Shown here: positions 1-9,073 of the stretch, in pieces
Layout: the number at the start of each line of letters is the position of its first letter
Position numbering within the stretch: the first letter of the stretch is position 1
Assembly (NCBI GenBank): GCA_011390275.1
Contig: JAABST010000013.1
Coordinates: forward strand, 31,067 to 95,066
Direction: 5' to 3'
Length of the DNA: 64,000 bases
Source: Geitlerinema sp. S16
GTDB taxonomy: Bacteria; Cyanobacteriota; Cyanobacteriia; Cyanobacteriales; Geitlerinemataceae
Notes under the pieces: generated by a model
The model's database searches: none
Seen by the model: only the letters and a program-made list of their open reading frames with translations
Told to the model about the DNA's origin: nothing
Program-made: the position numbers and the translations under genes

Positions 1-382
1 GCTGCCAGGTTTAGATGTTGCGGAGGGACTCGCTCGGGTCTATGACGATATCCAGCTCTATCAAGATCTGCTGAAGCTGTTTGATGAAATTTATCAGCCG
101 TTCGCCTCGGATTTACGCACCGCCTTTCAGCAATGTGAGTATGGGCAAGTCATCCACCTCATTCACACCCTAAAAGGAGCCGCCGCCAATGTTTCGGCAA
201 TGGCCGTTATGACCCAATCCGAACAGGTTCTCCAGATGCTACGAACGCAAACGGATGGTCGTCCAACCCTTCAGTTTGAGTCGGACGAGATTGTCGAACT
301 TTTACGATCGCTCGATTTGACCCTGTCTAGCATTGCCCATGCTGCCGATGTCCTTGCCGCCGGTTTCGATCCGTCTATATAA
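1..382 (+). CDS. Hybrid histidine kinase or phosphotransfer protein, C-terminal HPt domain (5' end outside window)
   Basis: Only the C-terminal ~126 residues are in the window, read in the frame that starts at base 2. The segment is an HPt (histidine phosphotransfer) helical-bundle domain: the motif IHTLKGAAANV, with the phospho-accepting His encoded at 164-166, sits in the expected place, followed by amphipathic helices and the stop at 380-382. HPt domains pass phosphate between a receiver Asp and a downstream regulator, and in cyanobacteria they usually end large hybrid kinases. What lies upstream cannot be seen, so the sensor is unknown. A 6-bp hairpin overlaps the stop. The domain call is firm; the identity of the full protein is not. 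Confidence 0.8.
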   Translation, partial: LPGLDVAEGLARVYDDIQLYQDLLKLFDEIYQPFASDLRTAFQQCEYGQVIHLIHTLKGAAANVSAMAVMTQSEQVLQMLRTQTDGRPTLQFESDEIVELLRSLDLTLSSIAHAADVLAAGFDPSI

Positions 383-398
383 AGGCTGAAGCGCCTTT
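381..398 (+). terminator. Short hairpin at the end of the HPt gene
   Basis: AAAGGC (381-386) pairs with GCCTTT (393-398) around a 6-nt loop, overlapping the TAA stop at 380-382. The stem is short and lacks a long T tract, so this is a weak terminator candidate between convergent genes. Confidence 0.35.
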
Positions 399-458
399 TC
401 TGTAGGAATTACAGGGCAAGTTAAAGGGCAAGTTAAAGGGTGAATTACAGGGCAAACT
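399..458. repeat. Degenerate 12-bp tandem repeat
   Basis: About five 12-bp units of the form acagggcaagtt follow one another at 399-410, 411-422, 423-434, 435-446 and 447-458, each differing at a few positions. The last unit runs into the stop codon of cdsA on the minus strand. It resembles other short tandem repeats in spacers of this window. Confidence 0.7.
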
Positions 459-1341
459 ATAGGGTTGGAGTAAAGAGCGGCAAGATCAGGGTGACGAAGT
501 AGTAGACCAGGGGAGCCGTGAAAATATAGCTGTCGGTGCGATCGAGGATGCCGCCATGACCGGGAATCATTTGACCCGAATCTTTAACGCCCGCATCGCG
601 TTTCATCAGCGATTCTGTCAGATCACCCACCAGGCTAGCGACACCAATAATGAGACCAAAGACAAGCCCCAGGGGTAGCCACATCGCCCAGCTCAAACCA
701 AACGCGCCGATCGCGCCGACCAGGGTACTGCTCAGAATTCCAAACACAGCCCCTTCGACTGTTTTTTTCGGGCTGACCGCCGAGAGTCGGGTTTTACCAA
801 AGCTTTTGCCAAAAAAATAGGCGCCGATATCCGCCGCCCAAATGCAGCAAAAGGCAAGTAGTGTCGTCAATAAGCCGGGGGTTAATAGAGTCGCGGTTTG
901 GGCATCGACCAGACCCGAAATCGAAGTGCTGCTGGCGACCTCGATCGGTAGATTTAGATCAAGCTCGACCCGCAGGCGAATCCAGTAGCTCGGGAGTAGG
1001 CCACCATAAAACAGCCCCAGAATTGAGGTGGACATGTCCGCGATCGAGGCGAGTTTCGGTTGAAACAGGAGGTAGCAAAAGATCGCAGCACCGGCGATCG
1101 GGAAGGCCACACTCACAAACTTTGGAGCCAGCAAGGCACACAGCAAGAGAAGCTGCGTCGCCACCATGGTGCTTTTGATCGCGGGTTCAATACCCTTGGC
1201 TTGCACAAGCTGAAAATATTCTTGCTGGGCGAGGTAGGCCAGGAGGCCAATGCCGATCGCAAAGGCAATGCCGCCGAGGGAGAGGACAGAGATCGCCAGC
1301 ACGATCGCAATGACGCCGCTAATGATACGAGTTACAGGCAT
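457..1341 (-). CDS. cdsA: Phosphatidate cytidylyltransferase
   Basis: Integral membrane enzyme that makes CDP-diacylglycerol from phosphatidate and CTP, the entry to phosphatidylglycerol in cyanobacteria. The 294-residue product has about eight hydrophobic segments. Near its C-terminus it carries the family signature SLMKRDAGVKDSG followed by PGHGGILDRTD, including the KR, KD, HGG and DR-D residues used for metal and substrate binding. Length is normal for the family. The start is ATG at 1341. It is convergent with the HPt gene and lies about 400 bp downstream of cbiT, so the two are probably not tightly co-transcribed. Confidence 0.95.
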   Translation of the reverse strand: MPVTRIISGVIAIVLAISVLSLGGIAFAIGIGLLAYLAQQEYFQLVQAKGIEPAIKSTMVATQLLLLCALLAPKFVSVAFPIAGAAIFCYLLFQPKLASIADMSTSILGLFYGGLLPSYWIRLRVELDLNLPIEVASSTSISGLVDAQTATLLTPGLLTTLLAFCCIWAADIGAYFFGKSFGKTRLSAVSPKKTVEGAVFGILSSTLVGAIGAFGLSWAMWLPLGLVFGLIIGVASLVGDLTESLMKRDAGVKDSGQMIPGHGGILDRTDSYIFTAPLVYYFVTLILPLFTPTL

Positions 1342-1743
1342 AGGGGAAGAAGAAAAACACAGATGGCAAACGGTGGGAGTGAGCCACAGGGATTAGAGCA
1401 TTAGAACGTCATGATCAACCGTCTAAGACCCACATAACGGCATGTCATTGGTGTGAAAGATCGGCAATGGCGTCTGCAAAATTGACATCCATGATCACAA
1501 TCCCTCAACTTACGTTAATCGAAGAATAAGACGTTGCTAATAATTCTTTAAGATTGTTTTGGTTCTGACTCTTCATAAAGGGCAGCAAAGGTGCGGATCG
1601 GTGAAATCATTTGGATGAAAATTCGGAGCTGATCGCATCACCACGGGTCGCCGTTAGGGTCAGCCTTGGATTGTGATTGTGATCGTGGATCGTGAATCGT
1701 GAATCGTGAATCGTAAAACGTGTTTAATGAACAGCGTTTCAGC
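1342..1743. other. Spacer between cbiT and cdsA
   Basis: About 400 bp with no supportable gene; the open frames here are short and unlike proteins. The part nearest cbiT holds a heptamer tandem repeat (annotated separately). The part next to 1341 should contain the cdsA promoter, but I cannot point to a convincing -10/-35 pair. Confidence 0.5.
1676..1717. repeat. Heptanucleotide tandem repeat (STRR-like)
   Basis: A run of 7-bp units based on cgtgaat (for example gtgaatc gtgaatc gtgaatc), with degenerate units at both ends. Heptamer short tandem repeats (STRR) are a known class in cyanobacterial spacers. This copy lies just beyond the 3' end of cbiT. Confidence 0.65.
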
Positions 1744-2346
1744 TTAGTTCAGCTTGGTTCCGCTGATGATAAAGATGGGATCGATCGCGGCAAGCGCTTG
1801 GTGTGTGCCGCGTCGTTCGAGCCGATTGATGGAGGCTTGTACGACATCCACATGACGAACTTGCAGTCGGGCGAATCCTTCGGAAATCGTGTACAACGCT
1901 TCGAGATTATTCGCGGTCGCAACGATGCGGCCTGATTCGGCGAGGTGTTCCCAGGCGGCGTCGAGAATGGAGCCGATCGCACGGCTGCTTTCAACGCAAA
2001 TCCGTGTGGGTTGATCCGATCGCTCCTGCAAACAATCCGGCGCATTGCCCTCAATCACTTCGACGTTTTCCAGCTCAAAACGGCTGCAATTGGTCTCAAT
2101 CAGCGCGACCACATCCGGATCACGCTCGAAGGCCACCACTCGACCCGCCGGACACAGCAACGCACTCTCGACCACGATCGTCCCTGTCCCTGCGCCGATG
2201 TCCCACAGCCGCGAATCCGCCCGTAGCTGGAGCTGCGACAGGATCATCAGCCGGATTTCACGCTGCGTGATCGGGATACCGGGCGATCGTTCAAATAGAC
2301 GATCGGGAATGCCGGGGGTGACGTAGGGCCAGAGGGTGGAGGGCAT
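1744..2346 (-). CDS. cbiT: Precorrin-8 (decarboxylating) C15-type methyltransferase, cobalamin pathway
   Basis: A class I SAM-dependent methyltransferase acting on the corrin ring, methylating C-15 and decarboxylating the acetate at C-12 in cobalamin (or pseudocobalamin) synthesis. Features: the N-terminal GIPITQREIR motif typical of CbiT/CobL, then the SAM site DIGAGTGTIVVE and the acidic strand end VVAFERDP. At about 200 residues it is a stand-alone CbiT, not a CbiE-CbiT (CobL) fusion. The open frame extends to a TTG at 2376, but the ATG at 2346 gives the usual family N-terminus and is preferred. No other cobalamin gene is in the window. Confidence 0.88.
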   Translation of the reverse strand: MPSTLWPYVTPGIPDRLFERSPGIPITQREIRLMILSQLQLRADSRLWDIGAGTGTIVVESALLCPAGRVVAFERDPDVVALIETNCSRFELENVEVIEGNAPDCLQERSDQPTRICVESSRAIGSILDAAWEHLAESGRIVATANNLEALYTISEGFARLQVRHVDVVQASINRLERRGTHQALAAIDPIFIISGTKLN

Positions 2347-2550
2347 AGGAGAAGAGATTAACCGGTGGTGCTGCAACCTAGAGGAGTCTGCGTTTGCCGT
2401 GATCTTTAAGATAGAGATTCGAGATGGGGATTCTCAAATCAGGGTAGAGTATCTAGGGATTTTCTTGCCACCGCCTACGTTGCGATCGGCGATTATCCTG
2501 ACCCATAAATAAGCGTTTCGAGTTAATCGGGATCGTCTCCCACCACCACG

Positions 2551-3642
2551 ATGTTAAGAGCTGGAATCGTCGGATTACCCAACGTTGGCAAGTCCACGTT
2601 GTTCAACGCCCTCGTTGCGAATATTGCAGCGCAGGCGGCGAATTTCCCATTTTGCACGATCGAGCCGAATGTCGGGGTCGTGGCGGTTCCTGACGATCGC
2701 CTCGCGGTCTTGTCGGAGATTTCCAAGTCGGCGAGCGTCGTGCCGACCCGGATGGAGTTTGTTGATATTGCCGGACTGGTGGCGGGAGCGAGCAAGGGCG
2801 AAGGTCTCGGCAATCAGTTTTTGGCGAATATCCGTGAGGTGGACGCGATCGTCCATGTGGTGCGCTGCTTCGATGACGACGATATTATTCACGTGTCCGG
2901 CTCCGTTGATCCGATCCGCGATATCGAAATCATCGATCTCGAACTGGGTTTGTCCGACCTGGCTCAGATCGAACGCCGAATCGATCGCGCCCGCAAGCAA
3001 GCCCGCAACAGCAAAGACGCCCAGGCCGAAGTTGAAGTGCTGGAACGGCTGGTCGCAGTGCTGAATGAGGGACAACCGGCGCGATCGGTTGAGCTGACCG
3101 AAGACGAAGAGCTATTGATCAAAAACCTCGGCTTACTCACGCGCAAGCCGATTATCTACGCCACCAACGTCTCCGAGGATGACCTTGCCGAGGGGAACGC
3201 CTGGGTGACCAGCGTCCGTGAGCTAGCCGCGACCCAAAATGCCCAAGTGGTGATCGTTTCAGCCCAGGTCGAAGCCGAACTGGTGGATCTGAGCGAGGAC
3301 GATCGCAAAGATTTCCTCGAAGCCCTCGGCGTCGAAGAAGGCGGCTTAAAATCGCTGATTAAAGCCACCTACGAACTGCTCGGCTTGCGCACCTACCTGA
3401 CCACCGGCGAACAGGAAACCCGCGCCTGGACAATCCACGCAGGCATGACCGCCCCCCAAGCCGCAGGCGTGATTCACACCGACTTCGAGCGCGGCTTCAT
3501 TCGAGCGGAAACGGTGGCCTATGCAGACTTGGTCGAGCATGGATCGATGAATGCGGCTAAGGAAAAAGGCTTGGTGCGGAGTGAAGGCAAAGAGTACATT
3601 GTCAAGGAAGGGGATGTGATGCTGTTCCGCTTTAACGTCTAG
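2551..3642 (+). CDS. ychF: Redox-responsive ATPase YchF (Obg-like)
   Basis: Cytosolic P-loop NTPase of the TRAFAC/Obg class that associates with ribosomes and is linked to oxidative stress in other bacteria. The P-loop GLPNVGKST is near residue 8, G3 is DIAGLV, and the G4 motif is NVSED instead of NKxD, the change that makes YchF ATP-specific. A coiled-coil insert follows and a TGS domain closes the protein. The 363 residues equal the normal family length, and the product starts MLRAGIVGLPNVG, so the ATG at 2551 is secure. Single gene with no evident operon partner. Confidence 0.96.
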   Translation: MLRAGIVGLPNVGKSTLFNALVANIAAQAANFPFCTIEPNVGVVAVPDDRLAVLSEISKSASVVPTRMEFVDIAGLVAGASKGEGLGNQFLANIREVDAIVHVVRCFDDDDIIHVSGSVDPIRDIEIIDLELGLSDLAQIERRIDRARKQARNSKDAQAEVEVLERLVAVLNEGQPARSVELTEDEELLIKNLGLLTRKPIIYATNVSEDDLAEGNAWVTSVRELAATQNAQVVIVSAQVEAELVDLSEDDRKDFLEALGVEEGGLKSLIKATYELLGLRTYLTTGEQETRAWTIHAGMTAPQAAGVIHTDFERGFIRAETVAYADLVEHGSMNAAKEKGLVRSEGKEYIVKEGDVMLFRFNV

Positions 3643-3691
3643 GTAGCCCAAGTCGAAAAAAAGCTGCAACGCACCGAGATGAGTCGCGCCA

Positions 3692-3759
3692 GTAGGGCAC
3701 TTCCCACCACGATCAGCCTGCGCATCCGTATCCGTGATGGTGGGCAATGCCCACCCTAC
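3692..3759. repeat. Interspersed inverted-repeat element (GTAGGG...CCCTAC)
   Basis: A 68-bp stretch that begins GTAGGG and ends CCCTAC. Its two halves are imperfect inverted copies of a sequence containing gtgggcattgcccacc. A second copy of the core (gtagggtgggcattgcccacc) lies at 40593-40613 after the glutamate symporter gene, so this is a dispersed repeat of the genome, probably a REP- or MITE-like unit. Confidence 0.6.
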
Positions 3760-3813
3760 AAAACTTTCGGCTGATTTTTGGCTTAAAGATTTAGCCCCCA
3801 CTGGTGAAACATT

Positions 3814-5832
3814 ATGGCAAGCGAGCTAACACTGATTGTCGATATGGTCACTGTGCTGGGTGCGGCGACCGTAGGCGGTTATATCGCCAACCGGCTCCGA
3901 CAGCCGACGCTTTTGGGCTATCTTCTCGGAGGGGTGGCGATCGGTCCGGCGGGGTTGCGCTTGGTCGCGACGACGGGCGATATCCAGGTGATGTCTGAAA
4001 TCGGGGTGGCGTTGCTGCTGTTTTCCCTTGGGGTAGAATTTTCGTTTAAAGATCTGTTGCGGGTTAGAAAGATCGCCTTTGGTGGGGGAGCGTTACAGAT
4101 CCTCCTGACGATCGCCCTCGGAGCCGAATTGGCCTACGCGACGGGTTGGGTGGATTCGTTCCCGCCCGCCATTTTTCTGGGAGCGGTGCTGTCGCTCTCG
4201 TCTACGGCGGTGGTACTCAAGAGCTTGATTGAGCGGAACGAAGTGCGGACGCCTCACGGTCAGGTGATGCTGGCGATGCTGGTCGTGCAGGATTTGGGCT
4301 TGGGGGTAATGCTGGCGGTGTTGCCTGCGCTGACGCAGCCCGCTGATACGATCGCGATGGCGGTGGTGACGGCCTGCCTCAAGGCGATCGCCTTTTTGGG
4401 TGTGGCGCTGATGGCCGGTCGGTGGCTGATCCCGCCGTTGGTGCGATCGCTGGCTCGTAGCGGATCGCAGGAGCTGTTCTTGCTGGGTATTCTTGTCCTG
4501 TGCCTGGGGATTGCGCTGCTGACCTCGGCGCTGGGTCTCGGGATTGCGATGGGGGCATTTGTCGCGGGGCTGACGGTCTCGAATGTGGAATATGCCGACC
4601 ACGCGCTCGATCGCATTTTGCCAATGCGCGATGTCTTTGCCACACTGTTTTTTGCCTCGATCGGCGTGCTGATCGACCCCAGTTTTTTGCTGGCGAATAT
4701 CTGGAGCTTGGCGGGACTGGTGGCGGTGGCGATGCTGGGCAAGGCGGTGATCGTCGGGGGCGTGGTCAAAGGATTTGGCTATTCCCTCCGCACGGCGATC
4801 ACGGTGGGGCTGGGCATTAATCAGATCGGAGAATTTTCCTTTGTGCTGGCCGGAGTCGCCCAAGCGCAAGGACTGTTTTCGGAGGAACTCTATGGATTAA
4901 CCGTCGGCACAACCGCCGCAACGCTGCTGATCACGCCGTTTTTACTCAAAGCCACCCCGGACTTACTGCGCTGGCTGGAAAAATCCCCCTTCTTCAATTC
5001 GTTCTTGTCCATCAGTCCCGAACCCGAGATCGTGGATTTCGAGAAACCACCCATCGATCGCGTGGTGGTCGCCGGGTTCGGTCGGGTGGGACAAACCCTG
5101 GTGCGAATGCTGTATTTCCAGGGGTATCAAATCCTGGTGATCGATAACGACGAAGCGCGGCTGCAAACCCTACGCGATCGGCGCATCCCCTACATTTTTG
5201 GTGACGCCTCCAGTCGGCTCGTCCTTGAAAAAGCCGATCTCGACAGCGCCAAGGGACTGGCGATCGCCTTGCCCGATCCTTTCGCAACCCGCCTGACGCT
5301 CAAACGCGCCCTGAGTCTTGCGCCCGACCTCGATGTCACCGTCCGCGCCCACGCCAAGGACGAGATTGACATTCTCTATCAGCTCGGCGCTCAGGAAGTC
5401 GTGCAGCCTGAATTTGAAGCGTCGCTGGAAATGGGCGCTCATATGCTGCTCAAATTTGGCGATTCAACCTACGCGGTGCAGCAGGTCGTTAACCGCTATC
5501 GCCGGGGACGCTATCGGGATATCCAGCCGGAGCGATCGCAATATTGGGGCGATGATGCGAACATGGAAGCCGCTGTGGAGGGTTTTGAACGGCATTGGTA
5601 CATGATCGCCGCGAATTCGCCGCTGTTGGGTCATAGTTTGGCGCAGGCGAATGTCCGTCGTCGCACGGGTGCAACGGTGATGGCCTTTGAGCGCGGCAAA
5701 AAGCTCTTTCGTTACCCGACCGGTGACTATATCTTCGAGGCGAACGATCGGCTACTCGTAATCGGCAACTCCGATGAACACACAACGTTTAAATCCTTAC
5801 TGCTTGGTTTGCGATCGTCAGATTCGGCCTAA
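3814..5832 (+). CDS. CPA2-family potassium/proton antiporter with RCK (TrkA-N, TrkA-C) domains, KefB-like
   Basis: Residues ~1-385 form a CPA2 monovalent cation:proton exchanger with about 12 membrane segments, including TLLGYLLGGVAIGP. Residues ~415-540 form a TrkA-N/RCK domain with a dinucleotide-binding GFGRVG loop (near 422) and a following IDND acidic end. Residues ~585-665 form a TrkA-C domain (NSPLLGHSLA...RLLVIGNSDE). The architecture matches KefB/KefC-type efflux systems, in which nucleotide or redox ligands on the RCK domain gate transport. No KefF/KefG-type partner is adjacent. The ATG at 3814 is preferred over an out-of-frame start at 3804. Whether it moves K+ or Na+ cannot be read from sequence. 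Confidence 0.9.
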   Translation: MASELTLIVDMVTVLGAATVGGYIANRLRQPTLLGYLLGGVAIGPAGLRLVATTGDIQVMSEIGVALLLFSLGVEFSFKDLLRVRKIAFGGGALQILLTIALGAELAYATGWVDSFPPAIFLGAVLSLSSTAVVLKSLIERNEVRTPHGQVMLAMLVVQDLGLGVMLAVLPALTQPADTIAMAVVTACLKAIAFLGVALMAGRWLIPPLVRSLARSGSQELFLLGILVLCLGIALLTSALGLGIAMGAFVAGLTVSNVEYADHALDRILPMRDVFATLFFASIGVLIDPSFLLANIWSLAGLVAVAMLGKAVIVGGVVKGFGYSLRTAITVGLGINQIGEFSFVLAGVAQAQGLFSEELYGLTVGTTAATLLITPFLLKATPDLLRWLEKSPFFNSFLSISPEPEIVDFEKPPIDRVVVAGFGRVGQTLVRMLYFQGYQILVIDNDEARLQTLRDRRIPYIFGDASSRLVLEKADLDSAKGLAIALPDPFATRLTLKRALSLAPDLDVTVRAHAKDEIDILYQLGAQEVVQPEFEASLEMGAHMLLKFGDSTYAVQQVVNRYRRGRYRDIQPERSQYWGDDANMEAAVEGFERHWYMIAANSPLLGHSLAQANVRRRTGATVMAFERGKKLFRYPTGDYIFEANDRLLVIGNSDEHTTFKSLLLGLRSSDSA

Positions 5833-5895
5833 CCAAACGAGCCTTTTTTTGAATCAATTCGCTACGATTGGTGAAATGTACAAAAAATATTTCAA

Positions 5896-8250
5896 ATGAC
5901 AGAACGTTTAGACACTCATGCTCAAGCCTTGGATGAGTTTCTAGACTCATCTGAGGTATTTGATCTGAATAATTGCGATCGCGAACCGATTCATCGTCCC
6001 GGCTTAATTCAGCCCTATGGCTTGCTGCTTGCACTAGACGAACCCGATCTACACATCCGCCAGGTCAGCCGTAATGCAAACGAGATTGTGGCGATCGCCC
6101 CGCACGATTTGCTCGATCGTCCCCTCGCCGAATTCATCGACACTGACAGTATCACCGCGATTCAGGGCTGTCTCGATCGCAGCTTCGAGCATATCAACCC
6201 CCTGCCACTCACCTTTACCGGCGGACAGGGCGATCGCCAACCCTTCAACGGCATCGTCCATCGTGCGCCCAGCGGTGAAGTCGTCTTAGAACTCGAACCC
6301 TTCGTCGCGACGAAGCAACACAGCTTTTTCCAATTTCATCGCCAGATCAAAGACACCCTGATCGCCCTGCAAGCAACGCGCAATCTGGACGAGCTATGTA
6401 ATCTAATCGTGGCAGAGGTCAAACGCTTGACGGATTTCGATCGCGTCATGGTTTACCGGTTTAACGACAAAGGCGACGGTTTCGTCATCGCTGAAGCCAA
6501 AACGCCAGAATTGGAACCCTTTCTCGGACTGAGCTATCCCGCAACGGATATTCCCCGACAGGCGAAATATCTCTACACGCAAAATTGGTTGCGCCTCATC
6601 CCCGACTTCGGTTATCAGGCGAGCGAGCTGGTGAGCGCTCCCCACACTGAGGCGACGGACGCAGCGGAACCCGCCCCCCGATCGCCGCTCGATATGAGCC
6701 TATCGGTGCTGCGATCGGTGTCGCCGCTGCACATCGAATACATGCAAAACATGGGCGTGACGGCCTCAATGAGCATCTCCCTACTGCAAGACGGCCAGCT
6801 CTGGGGGCTAATTGCCTGTCATCATCACAGCCCGAAATTTGTCCCCTACGAACTGAGGACGGTGTGCGAATTTCTCGGGCAGTTAATGTCTACGGAAATC
6901 ACCAACAAAGAGGCCAATGACAATCTCGACTATCAACTTCGCCTCAAAGATATTCAGCATCAGTTGATCGATCGGCTGGCCGGAGCGACTGACTTTGTGG
7001 CGGCACTGGTCGCCGATACCGATTTGCTGTTGACGCTGACCGGAGCCGCAGGAGCGATCATTTGTGACGGTGACGATCGAGTCGTCATCGGTCAAACCCC
7101 GGACGAAGACACCGTTATCGCGATTTTGGATTGGTTGCCGACTCAATTGGAGCGCGATGTCTTCGCGGCCCAGGCGCTACCGAGCGTCTATCCCGAGGCG
7201 ATCGTCGATCCCCAGGTGGCGAGCGGTCTGTTGGCGATGGCAATCTCGACGATTCAAAATCGTTACGTGCTGTGGTTTCGCCCCGAGGTGCTGCAAACCG
7301 TGACCTGGGCGGGTAAACCCAATAAAGACGAACGCATCGAGCCGGATGGCACAAAAACCCTGCGGCCACGCACGTCCTTTGAGGCATGGCAAGAAACCGT
7401 ACGGGGAACCTCGATTCCTTGGTTGCCGTGCGAAGTCAATGGCGCGATCGAACTGCGACAGGCGATCGTTGATATCGTCCTGCGTCAAGCCGACGCCCTC
7501 ACCCACATTAATCAAGACCTCCAGCGCAGCAACACTGAGCTAGACGCCTTCGCCTACATCGCCTCCCACGACCTCAAAGAACCCCTACGCGGCATTCACA
7601 ACTACGCCACCTTTTTGCTCGAAGACTACGGCGAAATCCTGGCCGGAGATGGAACCGACAAGCTCAATACCCTGGTGCGCCTGACCGAACGCATGGAGTT
7701 GTTGATTGAATCACTGCTGAAATTTTCGCGTCTGGGTCGCCAGGATTTGCAAATGGAGCCGATCGATCTCAACGCGATGCTTAGCGAGACGATTACGATG
7801 TTTCGGATGAATCCGGAATGGGAAGGCTGCGAGATCCGCATTACCCCGAACTTGCCGATCGTCTGGGGCGATCGGAGCCTGATAGATGAAATCTTGACGA
7901 ATCTGATTTCCAACGGCTTCAAATACAACAATCAGTCCAAAAAATGGGTTGAAGTGGGATATTGTCCCGAAATTCCAGCGGGAGGCTCACACCCTGCCGA
8001 TTATGTAACGCTGTACGTGCGTGATAATGGTATTGGTATTCGAGACAAACATCTCGACTCGATCTTCCGTATTTTTAAACGCCTGCACGCTCCTGGAAAA
8101 TATGGCGGTGGCTCCGGTGCAGGATTGACGATCGTCCGTAAAATTGTTGAGCGCCACGGTGGAACAATTCGCGTTGAGTCTCTCTACGGTCAAGGTACGA
8201 CCTTTTTGGTGACGCTTCCCGTGCGCGATCAAACACCGCTCGACCCGTAA
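5896..8250 (+). CDS. Bacteriophytochrome histidine kinase (biliverdin-type, CphB-like)
   Basis: Red/far-red photoreceptor kinase with PAS (~20-125), GAF (~140-310), PHY (~320-500), HisKA (~545-612) and HATPase (~655-775) domains. Cys27 in NNCDREPIH is the N-terminal Cys that binds biliverdin in bacteriophytochromes. The GAF position used by Cph1-type phytochromes for phycocyanobilin is Leu278 (SPLHIEYMQNMGV), with the conserved His279 next to it. The Asp-Ile-Pro motif is PATDIP (Asp218) and the PHY tongue has PRTSF near 490. His558 (ASHDLKEPL) is the phospho-acceptor, and the ATP lid GSGAGLTIV is intact. The usual IQPHG is IQPYG here. A response regulator gene follows 9 bp downstream, so the two form an operon as in cphB-rcpB pairs. 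Confidence 0.93.
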   Translation: MTERLDTHAQALDEFLDSSEVFDLNNCDREPIHRPGLIQPYGLLLALDEPDLHIRQVSRNANEIVAIAPHDLLDRPLAEFIDTDSITAIQGCLDRSFEHINPLPLTFTGGQGDRQPFNGIVHRAPSGEVVLELEPFVATKQHSFFQFHRQIKDTLIALQATRNLDELCNLIVAEVKRLTDFDRVMVYRFNDKGDGFVIAEAKTPELEPFLGLSYPATDIPRQAKYLYTQNWLRLIPDFGYQASELVSAPHTEATDAAEPAPRSPLDMSLSVLRSVSPLHIEYMQNMGVTASMSISLLQDGQLWGLIACHHHSPKFVPYELRTVCEFLGQLMSTEITNKEANDNLDYQLRLKDIQHQLIDRLAGATDFVAALVADTDLLLTLTGAAGAIICDGDDRVVIGQTPDEDTVIAILDWLPTQLERDVFAAQALPSVYPEAIVDPQVASGLLAMAISTIQNRYVLWFRPEVLQTVTWAGKPNKDERIEPDGTKTLRPRTSFEAWQETVRGTSIPWLPCEVNGAIELRQAIVDIVLRQADALTHINQDLQRSNTELDAFAYIASHDLKEPLRGIHNYATFLLEDYGEILAGDGTDKLNTLVRLTERMELLIESLLKFSRLGRQDLQMEPIDLNAMLSETITMFRMNPEWEGCEIRITPNLPIVWGDRSLIDEILTNLISNGFKYNNQSKKWVEVGYCPEIPAGGSHPADYVTLYVRDNGIGIRDKHLDSIFRIFKRLHAPGKYGGGSGAGLTIVRKIVERHGGTIRVESLYGQGTTFLVTLPVRDQTPLDP

Positions 8251-8259
8251 CCGACTTCT

Positions 8260-8742
8260 ATGCCGAACGTGCTCACTTCTCCCTGGGATCATCCTTCCCA
8301 ACCCCTAATTTTGATTGTGGAGGATAGTGACGAAGATTTCTACACGCTTCTGCGTGCCGTCGATCAAGTTAATGCTGAGATTTCATCGTCCTATAGTTTT
8401 CTCAGATTAGAAGATGGTGATGAAGCGATTGATTATCTACTGCGACAGGGCGATTACGCTGGACTCGACACCCCACAACCGATCGCAATGTTGCTCGATC
8501 TAAACCTACCTGGAACCGATGGACGTGAGGTCATTCAAGAGGTGAAGCAACAGGATGACCTACGAGCATTGCCGATTATTGTGCTAACAACATCTCGCAA
8601 CACGATCGATATTGAATGCTGCTATCGCTACGGAGCCAATAGCTACCTGCTCAAACCTATGGGCAGTGAAAAAATTCAAACAACGGTTCAGATGTTGTTT
8701 CAATACTGGTTCAATCTCGCCATATTGCCCAGCCAAGGCTAA
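8260..8742 (+). CDS. Response regulator, Rcp1-like, cognate of the phytochrome kinase
   Basis: A 160-residue single receiver domain without output domain. The acidic pair E21-D22 precedes the phospho-accepting Asp80 (LLDLNLPGTDG), with the Thr-Thr pair in IVLTTSRN and Lys in LLKPMG. The long variable insertion before the Asp (DYAGLDTPQPIAM) and the overall length are typical of Rcp1/RcpB-type regulators that pair with cyanobacterial phytochromes. The start lies 9 bp after the phytochrome stop, supporting co-transcription and a kinase-regulator partnership. It presumably relays phosphate to another protein, perhaps through an HPt domain nearby. Confidence 0.93.
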   Translation: MPNVLTSPWDHPSQPLILIVEDSDEDFYTLLRAVDQVNAEISSSYSFLRLEDGDEAIDYLLRQGDYAGLDTPQPIAMLLDLNLPGTDGREVIQEVKQQDDLRALPIIVLTTSRNTIDIECCYRYGANSYLLKPMGSEKIQTTVQMLFQYWFNLAILPSQG

Positions 8743-9073
8743 GGCGATAAGCCCTAATCATGAACAAAGAAACTGACGATCGGCGGTGGCGACCATTCAC
8801 GCTGGGCGATACTGGAGGTGGGTTTGACCATCGCGCAAAACTCCCGACTGACCGACGCCTCGCGCTCACTAAGCCTGGAAATATGGCACGCGAATCGTTC
8901 AGATGTGGAGCTTCTGTTCCGTTTGACGATTGGTCAACATCCGCTTAATTACAGAAATAGTATGATCAAATGAACAAGCTATGCCGGAGTCAAGAGTATA
9001 TTGAGTTCAGTTTACTTTGAGCAAAATTTCGTCTCTGATCTCAACTTATAGGAGCTATCCGGAGCCTTGATCT
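8743..9073. other. Spacer between response regulator and cyanobacteriochrome kinase
   Basis: 331 bp without a confident gene. One frame is open from 8764 to a stop at 8971-8973 and encodes a fairly natural-looking stretch (it includes ILEVGLTIAQNSRLTDAS), but it has no good start and I recognise no family. It may be a gene remnant or chance. The rest should hold the promoter of the following kinase. Confidence 0.4.

Noticed and set aside
399..458. 12-bp repeats considered as a CRISPR array
   Set aside because: Units are directly adjacent with no unique spacers and far too short.
8760..8948. 62-codon open frame after the Rcp-like regulator
   Set aside because: Not recognisable and without a ribosome-binding site; the region is reported only as a spacer.
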